From Thermoplasmata archaeon (GTDB lineage: Archaea > Thermoplasmatota > Thermoplasmata > Thermoplasmatales > GCA-001856825): DNA of 64,000 bases. This document shows, piece after piece, positions 33,124 through 42,698 of this stretch. Within the stretch, counting starts at the first letter, position 1. Every line of letters begins with the position of its first letter. The notes under the pieces are model-generated. The model did no database searches. It saw only the letters and a program-made list of their open reading frames with translations, and was not told the origin of the DNA. Made by a program: the position numbers and the translations under genes. Location: positions 1 through 64,000 of the forward strand of contig JAKAXD010000003.1 of assembly GCA_021816725.1 (NCBI GenBank), in the 5' to 3' direction.

Positions 33124-34077
33124 TCAAATTTTTGGAATCATCCAATCCGGAGTTTTCTTACTTGTTATTAGTCCATCTATTAACCCCGAAATTTCCTTTT
33201 TTATAAGAGTGACCCTCATTTTCCTTCCACTTAACAGATATGCAATAGAATTTGGTATAATAAATGAAGAAGACTTTAGGATTGCACGAAGAGCGAATAG
33301 GCGCTCATTTGCATGAACAATCCTCATGAATGTTATCCAGTCTTTTATCTCTATTCTAACTCTTTCCGCATCCGGTATCTCGTGTTCTGCCCAGTAGCCA
33401 AATCGGGATGGCAATTCTACATCGTGAAATATGAATGAGCCAGTATGAGCGACCACCTTCCACTTATTCTCTTTTAGAGAAAGAGCCAAGTAAGCGCTGT
33501 TATAAATAGGAAGATTTTCATTAAATCCTCCTACCTGCAATAGCGCCTTTTTCCTTGCTACGAAGGCATTTGGGAGTGCGTCTATATCTATCAACCTGTT
33601 CTCAAAATGTGGACTTCTGGGCTGGTTCCTTCCTAGGAGTTCGTGCCCCCACCTATCTTTTCTGAACGGAGTGGCATAAACCCAAACCATTCTCTTATCT
33701 TTGCAGTATAATACAGATGGAAAAACCGCCCCTACATTACCGTTTTCTTTCAAAATCTTGATTGGAAAGTAAAATGTTGATTCATCGACTTGGTTATCAT
33801 CATCAATAAAGAAGATTATCTCACAATTAGCTTCGGAAATCCCAATATTCTTTGCCTTACTTATGAATATTCGTTCGTCAATTTGTATTGTTCTAATGTC
33901 AAGCGAGTTTGACAAAGATGAAACGTTTTCCTTCACCTCTGAGTCATCTACAACTATTATCTCTGCCAAGTTACTTGGTCTCGATTTCTCGATAGAAAAA
34001 ATGAGATTCCTCAGTTTGTCGTATCTGTTATGAGTTGGGATGACTATGCTGAACTTAGGCAGATTTCCGCTATCCAC
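33124..34077 (-). CDS. GT2 family glycosyltransferase
   Basis: 317 residues. GT-A fold signatures: FSIVIPTHNRYDKLRNLI at the N terminus, EIIVVDDSEV, IFFIDDDNQVDESTF (DxD equivalent) and a Trp-rich acceptor region (VWVYATPFRKDRWGHELLG). A C-terminal basic segment may contact the membrane. Likely transfers a sugar to a surface glycan or lipid. It opens the glycosylation cluster that runs to 40.5 kb. Confidence 0.85.
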   Translation of the reverse strand: MDSGNLPKFSIVIPTHNRYDKLRNLIFSIEKSRPSNLAEIIVVDDSEVKENVSSLSNSLDIRTIQIDERIFISKAKNIGISEANCEIIFFIDDDNQVDESTFYFPIKILKENGNVGAVFPSVLYCKDKRMVWVYATPFRKDRWGHELLGRNQPRSPHFENRLIDIDALPNAFVARKKALLQVGGFNENLPIYNSAYLALSLKENKWKVVAHTGSFIFHDVELPSRFGYWAEHEIPDAERVRIEIKDWITFMRIVHANERLFALRAILKSSSFIIPNSIAYLLSGRKMRVTLIKKEISGLIDGLITSKKTPDWMIPKI

Positions 34078-34213
34078 CCTAGTTCACACTAATATTACTT
34101 TTAAGTTTTTGTTTAAGCGACCAGACCACGATACTTGTTTCTCGAGATCGTACTTCATTTATCTTGTAATCCTCGACTAAATTGTAAGGTGAGATGACTT
34201 AGCAGTTAAACCA

Positions 34214-35164
34214 TCAGTCGGAACCTCGACTGGGATTTCTCATATCCAGTATTCTGCCTTTAAGTGCATATTTCTTTCCGCATCTTTCACAGACAAATGT
34301 ATTATCCTCTCTCCTCAATGTGCTTCCACAAACTACACACCTTACAATCTCTAGAGGGCTCTCAACAGGTTGAGCTTTACCTTCTGCTTCGTTATTTAAT
34401 AACAGGAAAACGTCAGGATATAGGCTTGCAATCTTGATTACTTTTGCTAGGAGGAGTTCAAATGAGGTCAATCTTTCGATATTTAGGTAATCTGAAAGAG
34501 ATTCTATCGTACTATTGTGGAACAGACCTGTGCCAATTGCCCTCTCGACTCGGCAGGTCCTCGGTACTGATTCTAGCAAATTTCTATACTTTATGAAATA
34601 CACATCTCTATTGGACCTTGAGTCGCTAATGCCTTGTGGGCGTGTATTGAAATAGTTCAGCCCAACTTTACGGTTCCTCGCTAGATTTTTCATCATATGA
34701 AGAGCAAATATGGGTGAACTAATATTGTTAACGTTGAACAAGAAAGAGCCCCCTTCAGCCAGTTTGCTAACTATAAACCCTAAAAAATCTAGCTCTGGAT
34801 AATGATGCATAACTCTTATTGACATAATGAAGTCTACAGATCCTTCCATTAACGGAGGATTTCTAACATCCGCCAGAATGAAGAGTATCCTATCACTATC
34901 GATGTTCTTAGCAGCTCTTTCTATATTGCGTTCTGAAAAGTCCATGAGTATGACATACTTGAATCGGCGGAGCAGCAAATCTGTCAATCTTCCGTATCCT
35001 CCACCCAAGTCCACTGCTATCCGTCCATCCTTTATGTTCGTGGATATCAGCTTCCGCTCTAGCAGGTCTTCGTGTTTTTCACTTATTGTGAACTTTACAG
35101 ATTCGTAATCTGGGATCAGTTTCTCGTCCACATAAACATCAACTAGACTTTGGTTAAAAAGCAT
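34214..35164 (-). CDS. SAM-dependent methyltransferase with C-terminal zinc ribbon
   Basis: 316 residues. Class I methyltransferase core: AVDLGGGYGRLTDLLL (motif I), VILMDFSERNIERA, LADVRNPP and FIMSIRVMHHYPEL. The C terminus has RCVVCGSTLRREDNTFVCERCGKKY, a four-cysteine zinc ribbon similar to Trm112/UPF0434 domains. This fusion resembles small enzymes in polysaccharide clusters. Its start faces the methyltransferase at 35208 across about 40 bases. Confidence 0.8.
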   Translation of the reverse strand: MLFNQSLVDVYVDEKLIPDYESVKFTISEKHEDLLERKLISTNIKDGRIAVDLGGGYGRLTDLLLRRFKYVILMDFSERNIERAAKNIDSDRILFILADVRNPPLMEGSVDFIMSIRVMHHYPELDFLGFIVSKLAEGGSFLFNVNNISSPIFALHMMKNLARNRKVGLNYFNTRPQGISDSRSNRDVYFIKYRNLLESVPRTCRVERAIGTGLFHNSTIESLSDYLNIERLTSFELLLAKVIKIASLYPDVFLLLNNEAEGKAQPVESPLEIVRCVVCGSTLRREDNTFVCERCGKKYALKGRILDMRNPSRGSD

Positions 35165-35207
35165 TACATTACCTAACGTTTATTAGGACCTTTTGTTTCG
35201 AATTACT

Positions 35208-36014
35208 GTGGACCTGGATCCAGATGAATATTACGAAAACCTCGATAGAATCTTTTCAGAGGCTGCTCCTATTTATGATGAAAGGATCCAAGCCAATTTC
35301 ATAAATGTAGGCATCAGGGAGAAGGAGATAGAATCTGTCCTAAAGCGGTACAAGCAGGGATGGAAGGTGTTAGAGATAGGCTGTGGTACTGGGGAAGAGG
35401 CTAAAAAGATCATTAAGGCGACTGGGTGTGACCTCACCTGTATCGATGTTTCTAAAGGAATGATAGACTTCGCATCTTCAAAGATGAGTAAGTCGGGTTT
35501 AGCAGACAAATTTGTAGGCATAAGACTCCCTGCATCATCATTAAACTCAATAAGAAAGAGATTTGAAATTGTTTATTCCTTCAACGGAGCTCTTAACAAC
35601 GAGCCTTTGCTGGAGGAATTCTTCCAGGCCTTAGAGGGCATAGTGGAAACTGGGGGATATTTCATAGTAAGCATCCGGAACAGACTCTCTTTAGGAGAGA
35701 TAATGGTCGATATAATTCGCCTAAAATTTAGAATAATCTTTGAACGAGTTGAGGGTGAGATGCTGGTAGAAGTCGTTGGGAGAGGGGTTAAGTCTCACTA
35801 CTTCTTTAACTCAGAATTTCTGAGAGCAGTGCCTTCCTGCTTTGAACTTCAAGAGATACGTGGATTGGGCATTTTTGCTATTCCTTCTTTCCATCAAAAG
35901 ATTAAAGCAGATGGTGTCAAATCTCTTTTGAGGAGGCTTGAAGCTGCTTTTGCTGACCTTCCTCCGTTTAATAGACTAGGAGATGAAACTCTATTTGTCT
36001 TTCAGAAAAAATAG
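35208..36014 (+). CDS. SAM-dependent methyltransferase
   Basis: 268 residues from GTG 35208, which has TTTATTAGG about 20-28 bases upstream; TTG 35193 is the longer alternative. Core motifs: VLEIGCGTGEEAKKII (motif I), LTCIDVSKGMIDFA, FEIVYSFNGALNNEP and GGYFIVSIRNR. Substrate unknown. The C-terminal 10 codons overlap the following methyltransferase by 32 bases, so the two are co-translated. Confidence 0.82.
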   Translation: MDLDPDEYYENLDRIFSEAAPIYDERIQANFINVGIREKEIESVLKRYKQGWKVLEIGCGTGEEAKKIIKATGCDLTCIDVSKGMIDFASSKMSKSGLADKFVGIRLPASSLNSIRKRFEIVYSFNGALNNEPLLEEFFQALEGIVETGGYFIVSIRNRLSLGEIMVDIIRLKFRIIFERVEGEMLVEVVGRGVKSHYFFNSEFLRAVPSCFELQEIRGLGIFAIPSFHQKIKADGVKSLLRRLEAAFADLPPFNRLGDETLFVFQKK

Positions 36015-37086
36015 AGATTTCGCGGCCGACTTAGTGATTTTAGGACCATTTCAAAGGGTCCTGAAAGTAAACTTCGTTGTAAAGGACCAAAAGACCGTTT
36101 TAATAACAACTGGCAAGTGGATAAAGGACCTAGAAATTTATCCCTATTGCTCCCTGGATGGAGTCAAAATGAAAGTATCATTCGAGGCGGCTGACAATTA
36201 CATAGATCTTTTCAAAAGTAAGTATGGAAGTGAACATTTCAATAGATTCTTTAAGGATGCATCACGAGTCGTGGTATTGGAACCTTTCGAGGATGATCCC
36301 AGTTACGACCGCCGAATACTTGGTTTGATATTTGATCAGGTAGTTGAGCAGTACTATGAAGAAATAAACTCAAACTGGATTCAAAGATACATGAGGGAAA
36401 GAACTTCAGAAATCTTGGAAAAGTACGCGAAAGATGGTGACAAAATTCTAGACCTTGGATGTGGGCCTGCCTCTGAAGTACTAGAGATCGGGAAACGCGT
36501 CGTGGCGACCGAGGCAGACGTCTCAGAAGCTGCACTTAAAAAGTCACGTGAGATGCATAAGGGGAATAATGATAACACAGAATGGGTTTTAATAAGGGGA
36601 AACAGGGAAATTTCAGGTAATTTTGATATAATATTCTCTAGCTATGGATATCTGAATTTAGAGGACCCGAATAGAGTTGCTGATCTTTTGGACAAGAATC
36701 TTAAAGAAGGAGGATACTTCATTGGAACTTTCATGAACAGATATGGATTTCTAGACCTGTTACTCAGCTTAATTCAGAAGAGGAAAAAGTATATCAGAGA
36801 AAGACTGAGTGGGAGATTGACCGTTAACGACAGCAGATACAACATCCTCTCGTTTCCCAGGTCGCCAACAATTTTCGAACGGTTCCGTGGCATGAAGAAA
36901 AGACAATTAAGGGGAGTATGCGCCGTTATACCTCCTTACAACTATGAGCACTTTGTAAATTTTGGTAATAAGGTTAGGTTCTGGCCTTCTATAGACCGGA
37001 TTATCGGAAGAATTCCTATTTTATGGGCTGGTTCTGATTATATATTGTTCGTATACCAGAAGGTAGGACGGGTGAGATCTGTTTAA
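35983..37086 (+). CDS. Methyltransferase with about 140-residue N-terminal extension
   Basis: 367 residues. The catalytic part lies at about 150-270: KILDLGCGPASEVLEIG (motif I), VVATEADVSEAALKKS, FDIIFSSYGYLNLEDP and GGYFIGTFMNRYG. The first 140 residues, beginning KLYLSFRKNRDFAADLVILG, are not homologous by eye to the preceding gene. The first 15 codons lie in the overlap, so a start further in (such as the next in-frame Met) cannot be excluded. The C-terminal half shares spacing with its neighbour, suggesting an old duplication of the catalytic domain. Confidence 0.75.
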   Translation: MKLYLSFRKNRDFAADLVILGPFQRVLKVNFVVKDQKTVLITTGKWIKDLEIYPYCSLDGVKMKVSFEAADNYIDLFKSKYGSEHFNRFFKDASRVVVLEPFEDDPSYDRRILGLIFDQVVEQYYEEINSNWIQRYMRERTSEILEKYAKDGDKILDLGCGPASEVLEIGKRVVATEADVSEAALKKSREMHKGNNDNTEWVLIRGNREISGNFDIIFSSYGYLNLEDPNRVADLLDKNLKEGGYFIGTFMNRYGFLDLLLSLIQKRKKYIRERLSGRLTVNDSRYNILSFPRSPTIFERFRGMKKRQLRGVCAVIPPYNYEHFVNFGNKVRFWPSIDRIIGRIPILWAGSDYILFVYQKVGRVRSV

Positions 37087-37138
37087 TGTGATTTGGCCTC
37101 GATAAAGATTATTAACTCTCATTACGTCGTATTTCAGT

Positions 37139-37297
37139 ATGATTGCCACCGTAAGAGATAAGGAAGAATGTTGGAGATTCGAGGCATTTGAAAGTGAAAA
37201 GGATATACTATTCCTTCCTTCTAGTAAACCAGTTGCTTATGGCATATTACATCTTCTTAAACTGTATCCTCCCTCCGCAAGAATCGAAAAATGCTGA
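37139..37297 (+). CDS. Possible 52-residue protein upstream of the membrane glycosyltransferase
   Basis: ATG 37139 to TGA 37295-37297. The stop overlaps the start of the next gene in ATGCTGA, and GATTATTAAC lies 23-32 bases upstream of the ATG, the spacing for a leaderless transcript. The product is compact and non-repetitive (DKEECWRFEAFESEKDILF, then YGILHLLKLYPPSARIE). Either it is a real small protein translationally coupled to the glycosyltransferase or a leader ORF. No family assigned. Confidence 0.45.
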   Translation: MIATVRDKEECWRFEAFESEKDILFLPSSKPVAYGILHLLKLYPPSARIEKC

Positions 37298-39072
37298 AAG
37301 TAAAGTCAACTTCTGGAAATCGCAGGAGTCTCTTCTACTTAGGTATAGTTGTAGCAATTTTACTCTTTAGCTTATCTTATACACTTTCAATGAACGAGCT
37401 CCCACAGGAAGTGAGCCATTATTCTTTCAGCGGCGGTTCCTTGGGTGTAAGTCCATCCGTCCTTTATTCCCACGATTTTCTGTCTTACAGTCCATCCATA
37501 CTTGTTTCAGTGTCCTTGGACCGAAGCGCTGCAGTCGTTCAGACCTATGCATATCAGGATCCCCCTTCTAACCACATACTTTTCAATGAGACGTTTCATA
37601 ACGTATCATTCTTCTCTTTTTACGTACCCCTTAGCATTTCGGGGAGTCACCAGATAGAGAATTTCAGATTATCGATAAATGGACAGATCGTTAATGCTTC
37701 TGTTAGAGTTGAGAGCAGTCCATACCCATTGATTGGGGAGCTCAGTCTTCTTTCCTCATTTGTACTATTCATGCTAGGGCTATATTTTGCTCCGTTCAAA
37801 TCCAAATTATGGATAGTGCCGATTTCCATTTCTTACCTTGCATTTGCAGCGCTCCTTGGTCAACGGTACGACATGTTTTTCATGATATCTGGAGGTCTCC
37901 ATCTACTCTCAGGAGTGAACCCATTCATAAAATCTGCAAATTTGCCGGGGACGTTAAAGTGGACTTATCCGCCATACTACCTTATCTGGTCTGCGGTATC
38001 AGATTTCCTGTCTGGAACGCTGACCCATACCCCTATCCCAAATCCTTCGTCGCTTATCTTTCCAGAGGTGAGATTAGGAAACTACTATGATGCTTGGCTG
38101 GGTTTTGTTCCAGGCTCCCTTCCTGTCTATTACCTTCTTGCCAAGATTCCTATGATCTTGTCCGTATTAGGAGTCTACTACCTTCTAGTAATGAAGTTCA
38201 AACTACAGTATAACCTGACAAAACTGTGGCTCCTCAATCCGTTTGTGATACTGATAGGTGTTGTATGGGGGCAACTTGACGTAATCGCAGCCTTCTTCAT
38301 GGTGCTGTCAGTATACTACATGGTGAAGGGGAGAAGTGGTCTGGCCATGCTTGCATCCACCCTAGGTTTCTGGGTAAAGATATTCCCCGTTTTCATAATC
38401 CCTTTCATATTGATAGAGAGCAAACATAGGCTCAGAGACCTGGGAATAGCAGTGATTTCTTCGTTACCTGCATTGTTGATTTATTTCTTTTCGGGTAACT
38501 TTGTACAGGAAATGGAAGTAATGATCTACAGCAGGTCCGTCCCAACTTTCAATGGAATTTTCAATGCACAGGGATTGTCATGGCAGGTCATTGTTTCAAG
38601 ACTTGGTGTTGAACATTTCCCTCCGCTATTCCTCTACCTCTTCCTCCCTTTTCTGGTTGTAATCTGTGTTGTATACTATTACAAGAGGGGGAGTGTTGTC
38701 AATTATGTAATCCTGGAGTTCCTGTTCTTCTTCCTTACATACAATTATGCCGATCCACAATATCTCATTGTCCTAATCCCGCTGTTCCTGATCAACAAGG
38801 ACCTCTGGAATTATATGGTATTCTCCGTATATCCTTTCATTTTCGTGATTCTTACATATTCATTTGCATATTTTGTTGTCCCGAGCCTTTCGTTCAACTA
38901 TTTCTCTTCTCCACTAGGTCAACAGGAATCCATTAGGACGTGGATAACATCCTCAAATCTCTTCATCTTCCCCCTGGTAGGCGCTTTTGCAGTAAGCGTA
39001 ATAGTAACGATGATCCTGATCATCAAGGGCAGGCAGTTAGATTTTCTTAAGAATACTATATTTTCAAGATGA
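37291..39072 (+). CDS. Polytopic membrane glycosyltransferase, GT87/GT-C like
   Basis: 593 residues. One N-terminal helix, an exposed beta domain of about 110 residues (YSFSGGSLGVSPSVLYS onwards), then about ten transmembrane helices. The segment GVNPFIKSANLPGTLKWTYPPYYLIW matches the N-P-[FY]...[FY]-x-Y-P-P pattern of GT87 and related lipid-phosphate-sugar mannosyltransferases; LLNPFVILIGVVWGQLD and WVKIFPVFIIP fit the same group. It would use a lipid-linked sugar from the DPM1-like enzyme at 39.8 kb to glycosylate surface lipid or protein. Confidence 0.75.
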   Translation: MLKVKSTSGNRRSLFYLGIVVAILLFSLSYTLSMNELPQEVSHYSFSGGSLGVSPSVLYSHDFLSYSPSILVSVSLDRSAAVVQTYAYQDPPSNHILFNETFHNVSFFSFYVPLSISGSHQIENFRLSINGQIVNASVRVESSPYPLIGELSLLSSFVLFMLGLYFAPFKSKLWIVPISISYLAFAALLGQRYDMFFMISGGLHLLSGVNPFIKSANLPGTLKWTYPPYYLIWSAVSDFLSGTLTHTPIPNPSSLIFPEVRLGNYYDAWLGFVPGSLPVYYLLAKIPMILSVLGVYYLLVMKFKLQYNLTKLWLLNPFVILIGVVWGQLDVIAAFFMVLSVYYMVKGRSGLAMLASTLGFWVKIFPVFIIPFILIESKHRLRDLGIAVISSLPALLIYFFSGNFVQEMEVMIYSRSVPTFNGIFNAQGLSWQVIVSRLGVEHFPPLFLYLFLPFLVVICVVYYYKRGSVVNYVILEFLFFFLTYNYADPQYLIVLIPLFLINKDLWNYMVFSVYPFIFVILTYSFAYFVVPSLSFNYFSSPLGQQESIRTWITSSNLFIFPLVGAFAVSVIVTMILIIKGRQLDFLKNTIFSR

Positions 39073-39149
39073 AGTTACTGAATTGGGGGAACTCTCTTAT
39101 CAATAGATTTTGTAATTTTGCAGAATTAGGGATCGCTTGAGCAGTTGCA

Positions 39150-39779
39150 TCATTCTGTATACGCTTCGCTCTTCAGGTATCTTTCGTTTAGGACTTTGTA
39201 TTTCTCTGTATCGAAATAACATGAATGAAGGGAGAATATCGTGTTGAACATTCCCTCTCCCCTCTTCGGATTGAACTTGCTTACCACAATGGCTCTTATG
39301 TTTATCCAGGTTGCCACAAAAACAAAAGAAAGGAGTTCAACTGGGCTGAACAGTGGATTCTTCATTGACCTGTTCTCCGCCGCCTTTTGCTCCTTTTCAT
39401 TCAATCTTTTCAATATAAGACTTGACCTTCTTATGAGGGTGTTGAAATATGGCTCACCTGAGATCGGTATGACCTTAGTGGAATCCCTTACGGCTAACCC
39501 GTCCTTTAGATTGGTGAAGTAAGGGACGGCATAAGCATCGTCCATGCATAGGGATAAACATAGATCGTTGAAACGGTAAATCCTCCTGAACAGCAGGATC
39601 TCGAGTATGGAAGTCCACAACCTGTTCGTCTTTGCTATAAGGAAAATGTCTATGTCGTCATCCTCCCTTGGCTCGTAGGAAACTGAACCGCTTATTCCGA
39701 TGAAGAGGGAGTTCCTTGTGTTGATCCTGGAAAAGAACTCCCTCGCCTCCCTTATCTTTCTATCCCTTGCTGTTTCCAT
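39150..39779 (-). CDS. Nucleotidyltransferase-fold protein
   Basis: 209 residues. ISGSVSYEPREDDDIDIFLI near residue 30 is the DNA-polymerase-beta-type nucleotidyltransferase signature GS....D.D. A third carboxylate and the helical C-terminal part (LLSFVFVATWINIRAIV) suggest membrane proximity. It starts one base after the stop of the GT2 gene, so it is in the same operon and may activate or modify a substituent of the glycan. Exact activity unknown. Confidence 0.7.
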   Translation of the reverse strand: METARDRKIREAREFFSRINTRNSLFIGISGSVSYEPREDDDIDIFLIAKTNRLWTSILEILLFRRIYRFNDLCLSLCMDDAYAVPYFTNLKDGLAVRDSTKVIPISGEPYFNTLIRRSSLILKRLNEKEQKAAENRSMKNPLFSPVELLSFVFVATWINIRAIVVSKFNPKRGEGMFNTIFSLHSCYFDTEKYKVLNERYLKSEAYTE

Positions 39780-40520
39780 TCAGATTGCATTCTCCTTGAA
39801 CAGGCTACGATACTGACTGAGTTCAGTGATGTATCTAGGTATCAGGAGGTTTTCCCTGCCAATCTTTGATTCCCCCCAGTGCCTAGAATCGAAATAATAT
39901 GGCATCTCAACAAACTGCTTGTCTACATTGTTTGCAATTATTGGAATAAGGATCTTGTAACCCCTGCGATTTCCCAAGCTGGTGAAAAGCCTCTCGTATG
40001 GAACCACAACTTTATTGCTAATAGCGAAGAAGCCTGATATTGGGTCCCTGAAATTTCTTGTTTGCGGGACGATTAAGTGGCATAGGGATATTGCCATAGA
40101 TGTAGCAGAAGTCCTGTAGGGGTTCCTCTTGTTGGTAGTGCTCCCATCTACAAATCTGCTCATGACAACAGCATCAATTCCTTCTCTGATCCTGTTTATC
40201 ATGTTCGGGATAAGCTCGGGAGGATGCTGAAGGTCGGCATCCATAACCAACTTTATTTGCCCACTAGATTCCTTCAATCCTTTCAAATTAGAGCTCAGTA
40301 GGCCATTTCTGTGTGAATTGATTATCACCTTGAGCGAGCTGTCTCTTCCAGAAATCTTCTCGAGGAGTTCTGAAGTTCCATCACTGCTGTTGTCGTCAAC
40401 GACCACTATCTCATATGGGACCTTGGGAAGCACATTGTGGACTCTCTCTATTAGTTGTGATATATTCCCCCTTTCATTTAATGTTGCAGTAACTATACTT
40501 AGAGAAATACCGGAGTCCAC
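39780..40520 (-). CDS. GT2 glycosyltransferase, dolichol-phosphate mannosyltransferase-like
   Basis: 246 residues. LSIVTATLNERGNISQLIER, IVVVDDNSSDGTSELL, LVMDADLQHPPELIP (DxD and the QHPPE motif of DPM1 proteins), VMSRFVDGS and RDPISGFFAI are the DPM1/polyprenol-phosphate glycosyltransferase hallmarks. Without the C-terminal membrane part of longer members it should act on the inner membrane face. It would supply lipid-phosphate sugar for the GT-C enzyme at 37291-39072. Confidence 0.88.
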   Translation of the reverse strand: MDSGISLSIVTATLNERGNISQLIERVHNVLPKVPYEIVVVDDNSSDGTSELLEKISGRDSSLKVIINSHRNGLLSSNLKGLKESSGQIKLVMDADLQHPPELIPNMINRIREGIDAVVMSRFVDGSTTNKRNPYRTSATSMAISLCHLIVPQTRNFRDPISGFFAISNKVVVPYERLFTSLGNRRGYKILIPIIANNVDKQFVEMPYYFDSRHWGESKIGRENLLIPRYITELSQYRSLFKENAI

Positions 40521-40636
40521 ATATAATAACTTAAAGCCAACTTAATAACTTTTTCCTTGCTAAAAGCCCATACCGTTCACAGATGTCTGTAACCCAACCA
40601 AGAAAATTTTTTATCTGTATGCATCTACATTCTGTT

Positions 40637-41002
40637 ATGATAAGTGTTTCCAGGGTCTATGGTCAGTCGACTGAAGAAAAAGGGTACAGGATCCTTGTTG
40701 ACAGATTGTGGCCAAGGGGGATATCAAAGGAGAAGATCCGGCTGGATGCGTGGATGAAAGACATCGCCCCCTCCGATGAGCTTAGAAAGTGGTATTCTCA
40801 CGATCCGAAAAAATGGAATGATTTCAAGATTAGATACTTCAAGGAGCTTGATAAGAATCCCCTGACAAAGGAACTTCTCGAAATTTGCAGAAATGGAGAT
40901 GTGGTTTTCCTTTATTCGACAAAGACAGAGGAAATCAACAATGCGGTAGCACTAAAACTGTACGTTGAAGATAAACTGAAGGCCGAGGGGAAGAAGAAAT
41001 AA
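40637..41002 (+). CDS. DUF488 family protein
   Basis: 121 residues from ATG 40637; TTTTTTATC at about 40608-40616 lies 21-29 bases upstream, so a leaderless start is likely and the longer frame from 40583 is rejected. Family blocks: ISVSRVYG, YRILVDRLWPRGISKEK, LRKWYSHDPKKWNDFKIRYF and GDVVFLYSTKTEEINNAVAL. DUF488 proteins are widespread but of unknown function, sometimes linked to DNA or redox processes. Confidence 0.88.
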   Translation: MISVSRVYGQSTEEKGYRILVDRLWPRGISKEKIRLDAWMKDIAPSDELRKWYSHDPKKWNDFKIRYFKELDKNPLTKELLEICRNGDVVFLYSTKTEEINNAVALKLYVEDKLKAEGKKK

Positions 41003-41422
41003 CTACCCTTGTGAAAAATGACGACATTGCTGTGATGAAAAATGGATGTGTCACTTAGAAAATGCTGTCCTGTGAATATCACTCCCGCAAATGTCAGGTC
41101 AGTTCTCAGGTATGTAGAACTAATGAATGCACGCTAGCGCCGTAAAATTTTACTCATTGACTTCTACTACGGCCTTGTTATGTGCCCGGAAATCTTCAAT
41201 CGTTGAACACTTTCCTGAAGCTATGGATTTATAGCGACGTATTTGGAGTTTAAGGGGAAAATGTCATCGAGTATTGAGGACAGTTCATTTGCACTTATCT
41301 TGATCCGAAATTCAGCTTTACGTATCAGACATTCGGAACGTTTTATCCGGGGACATTTGTAGGTCTATCCTGTAATTCAGTGGTCTAATTCAACTTTAAA
41401 GCGATACTAATTCAATGAAAGA
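41003..41422. other. 420-base spacer, no confident gene
   Basis: Between DUF488 and tRNA-Leu. A 31-codon frame at 41042-41137 begins MDVSLRKCCPVNITPANV and loosely recalls transposase N termini, but it stops at once and nothing following supports it. The rest has stops in all frames and I see no repeats or hairpins. It may hold debris of a former gene. Confidence 0.35.
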
Positions 41423-41507
41423 TGCGGGGGGAGGGATTTGAACCCTCGAACTCCTACGAGACTAGACCCTGAATCTAGTGCCTTTGACCAAGCTCGACAA
41501 CCCCCGC
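41423..41507 (-). tRNA. tRNA-Leu (anticodon CAG)
   Basis: Class II tRNA on the minus strand: acceptor GCGGGGG/CCCCCGC, discriminator A (required for Leu), D arm TTGTCGAGCTTGGTCAAAGGC, anticodon arm ACTAGATTCAGGGTCTAGT (anticodon CAG), variable arm CTCGTAGGAGTTC and T arm GAGGGTTCAAATCCCTC. 85 nt, CCA not encoded, no intron visible. Confidence 0.95.
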
Positions 41508-41647
41508 TGTGTTTCGTTATTATCAATATAATATTAACCTATTTGCAGGATCAACTCTGCTATCAACCATACCGACTCTATCTCGCTAGCATTTGTCAGT
41601 TTCTTTTAAACCTTAAAGAATATGAATAACCTCAACCTAACTCAATC

Positions 41648-42676
41648 ATGAAATACAAGAGCTTTGGGAAGACTGGAATCAAAGTCTCTGAACTGATTTT
41701 TGGAACCTGGTACCTCCCAAATCATATGGCTAATGGAAGAAGACAGGTGAACAAACAGGCATCCATAAAGCTGATTCAGAGAGCATACGACTTAGGAATA
41801 AACTTCTTTGATACCGCAGATGTCTACCGAGGTGTTTACGAAAGGGAGGCTAATCCGCCAGACTATGAAAGAGTTGGAACTTCAGAAAAAATCCTAGGCG
41901 AGGCATTGAAAGGGTACGACAGGGAAAGTTATGTAGTCTCTACTAAAGTTATGGGCAGGACTGGCCCTCTTTTAAACAATTCTGGGGCAAACAGGAAACA
42001 CATAAAGAAGTCCATCCAGATGAGCCTAGAAAGGCTAAAGATGGACTATGTAGACTTCTACATAATCCATGGGCCTGACGAAGACACTAGCATAGAACAG
42101 ACTGCTAGGACGATGAATCTGCTAGAAGAGGAAGGCTTGATACTGCATTACGGGATTTCAAACCATTCTGCACTGGACATAGTCAGATTCCTTAATCTGA
42201 AATATTTCTCTGCACTTGAGCCACCAACCTTCATTCAGGACAAATACAACCTGTTGGAAAGGGAACTTGAGGAGAACAACATAAAGATTGCAGAGGACAA
42301 TTCACTTTCTTCCATGATATACAGCCCTCTTGCACAGGGTGTTCTTGCCGGAAGATATCTAAGGGGAGACAAGAAGGATTCTAGACTTGAATACGAAAAG
42401 TGGTTTTCCAGGAAGAAATCAGATGGTGGCAACTACAAAGGGTACTGGCTGCATGAGAACAACAAGGAGGCCCTGAAAAAATTCGAGGAGATTGCCGCAT
42501 CCAAGGGGATAACAATGTCCCAGCTGGCTCTTGCATGGCTAATAAACAGGGGTAGATATCTATTCCCGATACTAGGGGCCACGAGAATTGAACAACTTGA
42601 GGAGAATGTTGAAAGTGTGGAAGTATCTCTATCTACAGAGGAGGTAGGTAGAATGGGCCAAATGTTCAAAACATGA
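41648..42676 (+). CDS. Aldo-keto reductase
   Basis: 342 residues, (beta/alpha)8 NADP-dependent reductase. Catalytic tetrad: Asp and Tyr in INFFDTADVYRG, Lys in YVVSTKVMG, His in VDFYIIHGPD. NADP-binding segment near the end: FPILGATRIEQLEENV. The sequence is closest in style to the potassium-channel-beta/YghZ branch. Substrate unknown. A TATA-like sequence at about 41607-41620 precedes the start. Confidence 0.9.
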   Translation: MKYKSFGKTGIKVSELIFGTWYLPNHMANGRRQVNKQASIKLIQRAYDLGINFFDTADVYRGVYEREANPPDYERVGTSEKILGEALKGYDRESYVVSTKVMGRTGPLLNNSGANRKHIKKSIQMSLERLKMDYVDFYIIHGPDEDTSIEQTARTMNLLEEEGLILHYGISNHSALDIVRFLNLKYFSALEPPTFIQDKYNLLERELEENNIKIAEDNSLSSMIYSPLAQGVLAGRYLRGDKKDSRLEYEKWFSRKKSDGGNYKGYWLHENNKEALKKFEEIAASKGITMSQLALAWLINRGRYLFPILGATRIEQLEENVESVEVSLSTEEVGRMGQMFKT

Positions 42677-42698
42677 ACGTTAAGTTCCAGCTTACGAC

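Noticed and set aside
41042-41137. 31-codon ORF with a transposase-like beginning
   Set aside because: It stops at once, has no continuing homologous frame, no inverted repeats and no target duplication around it.
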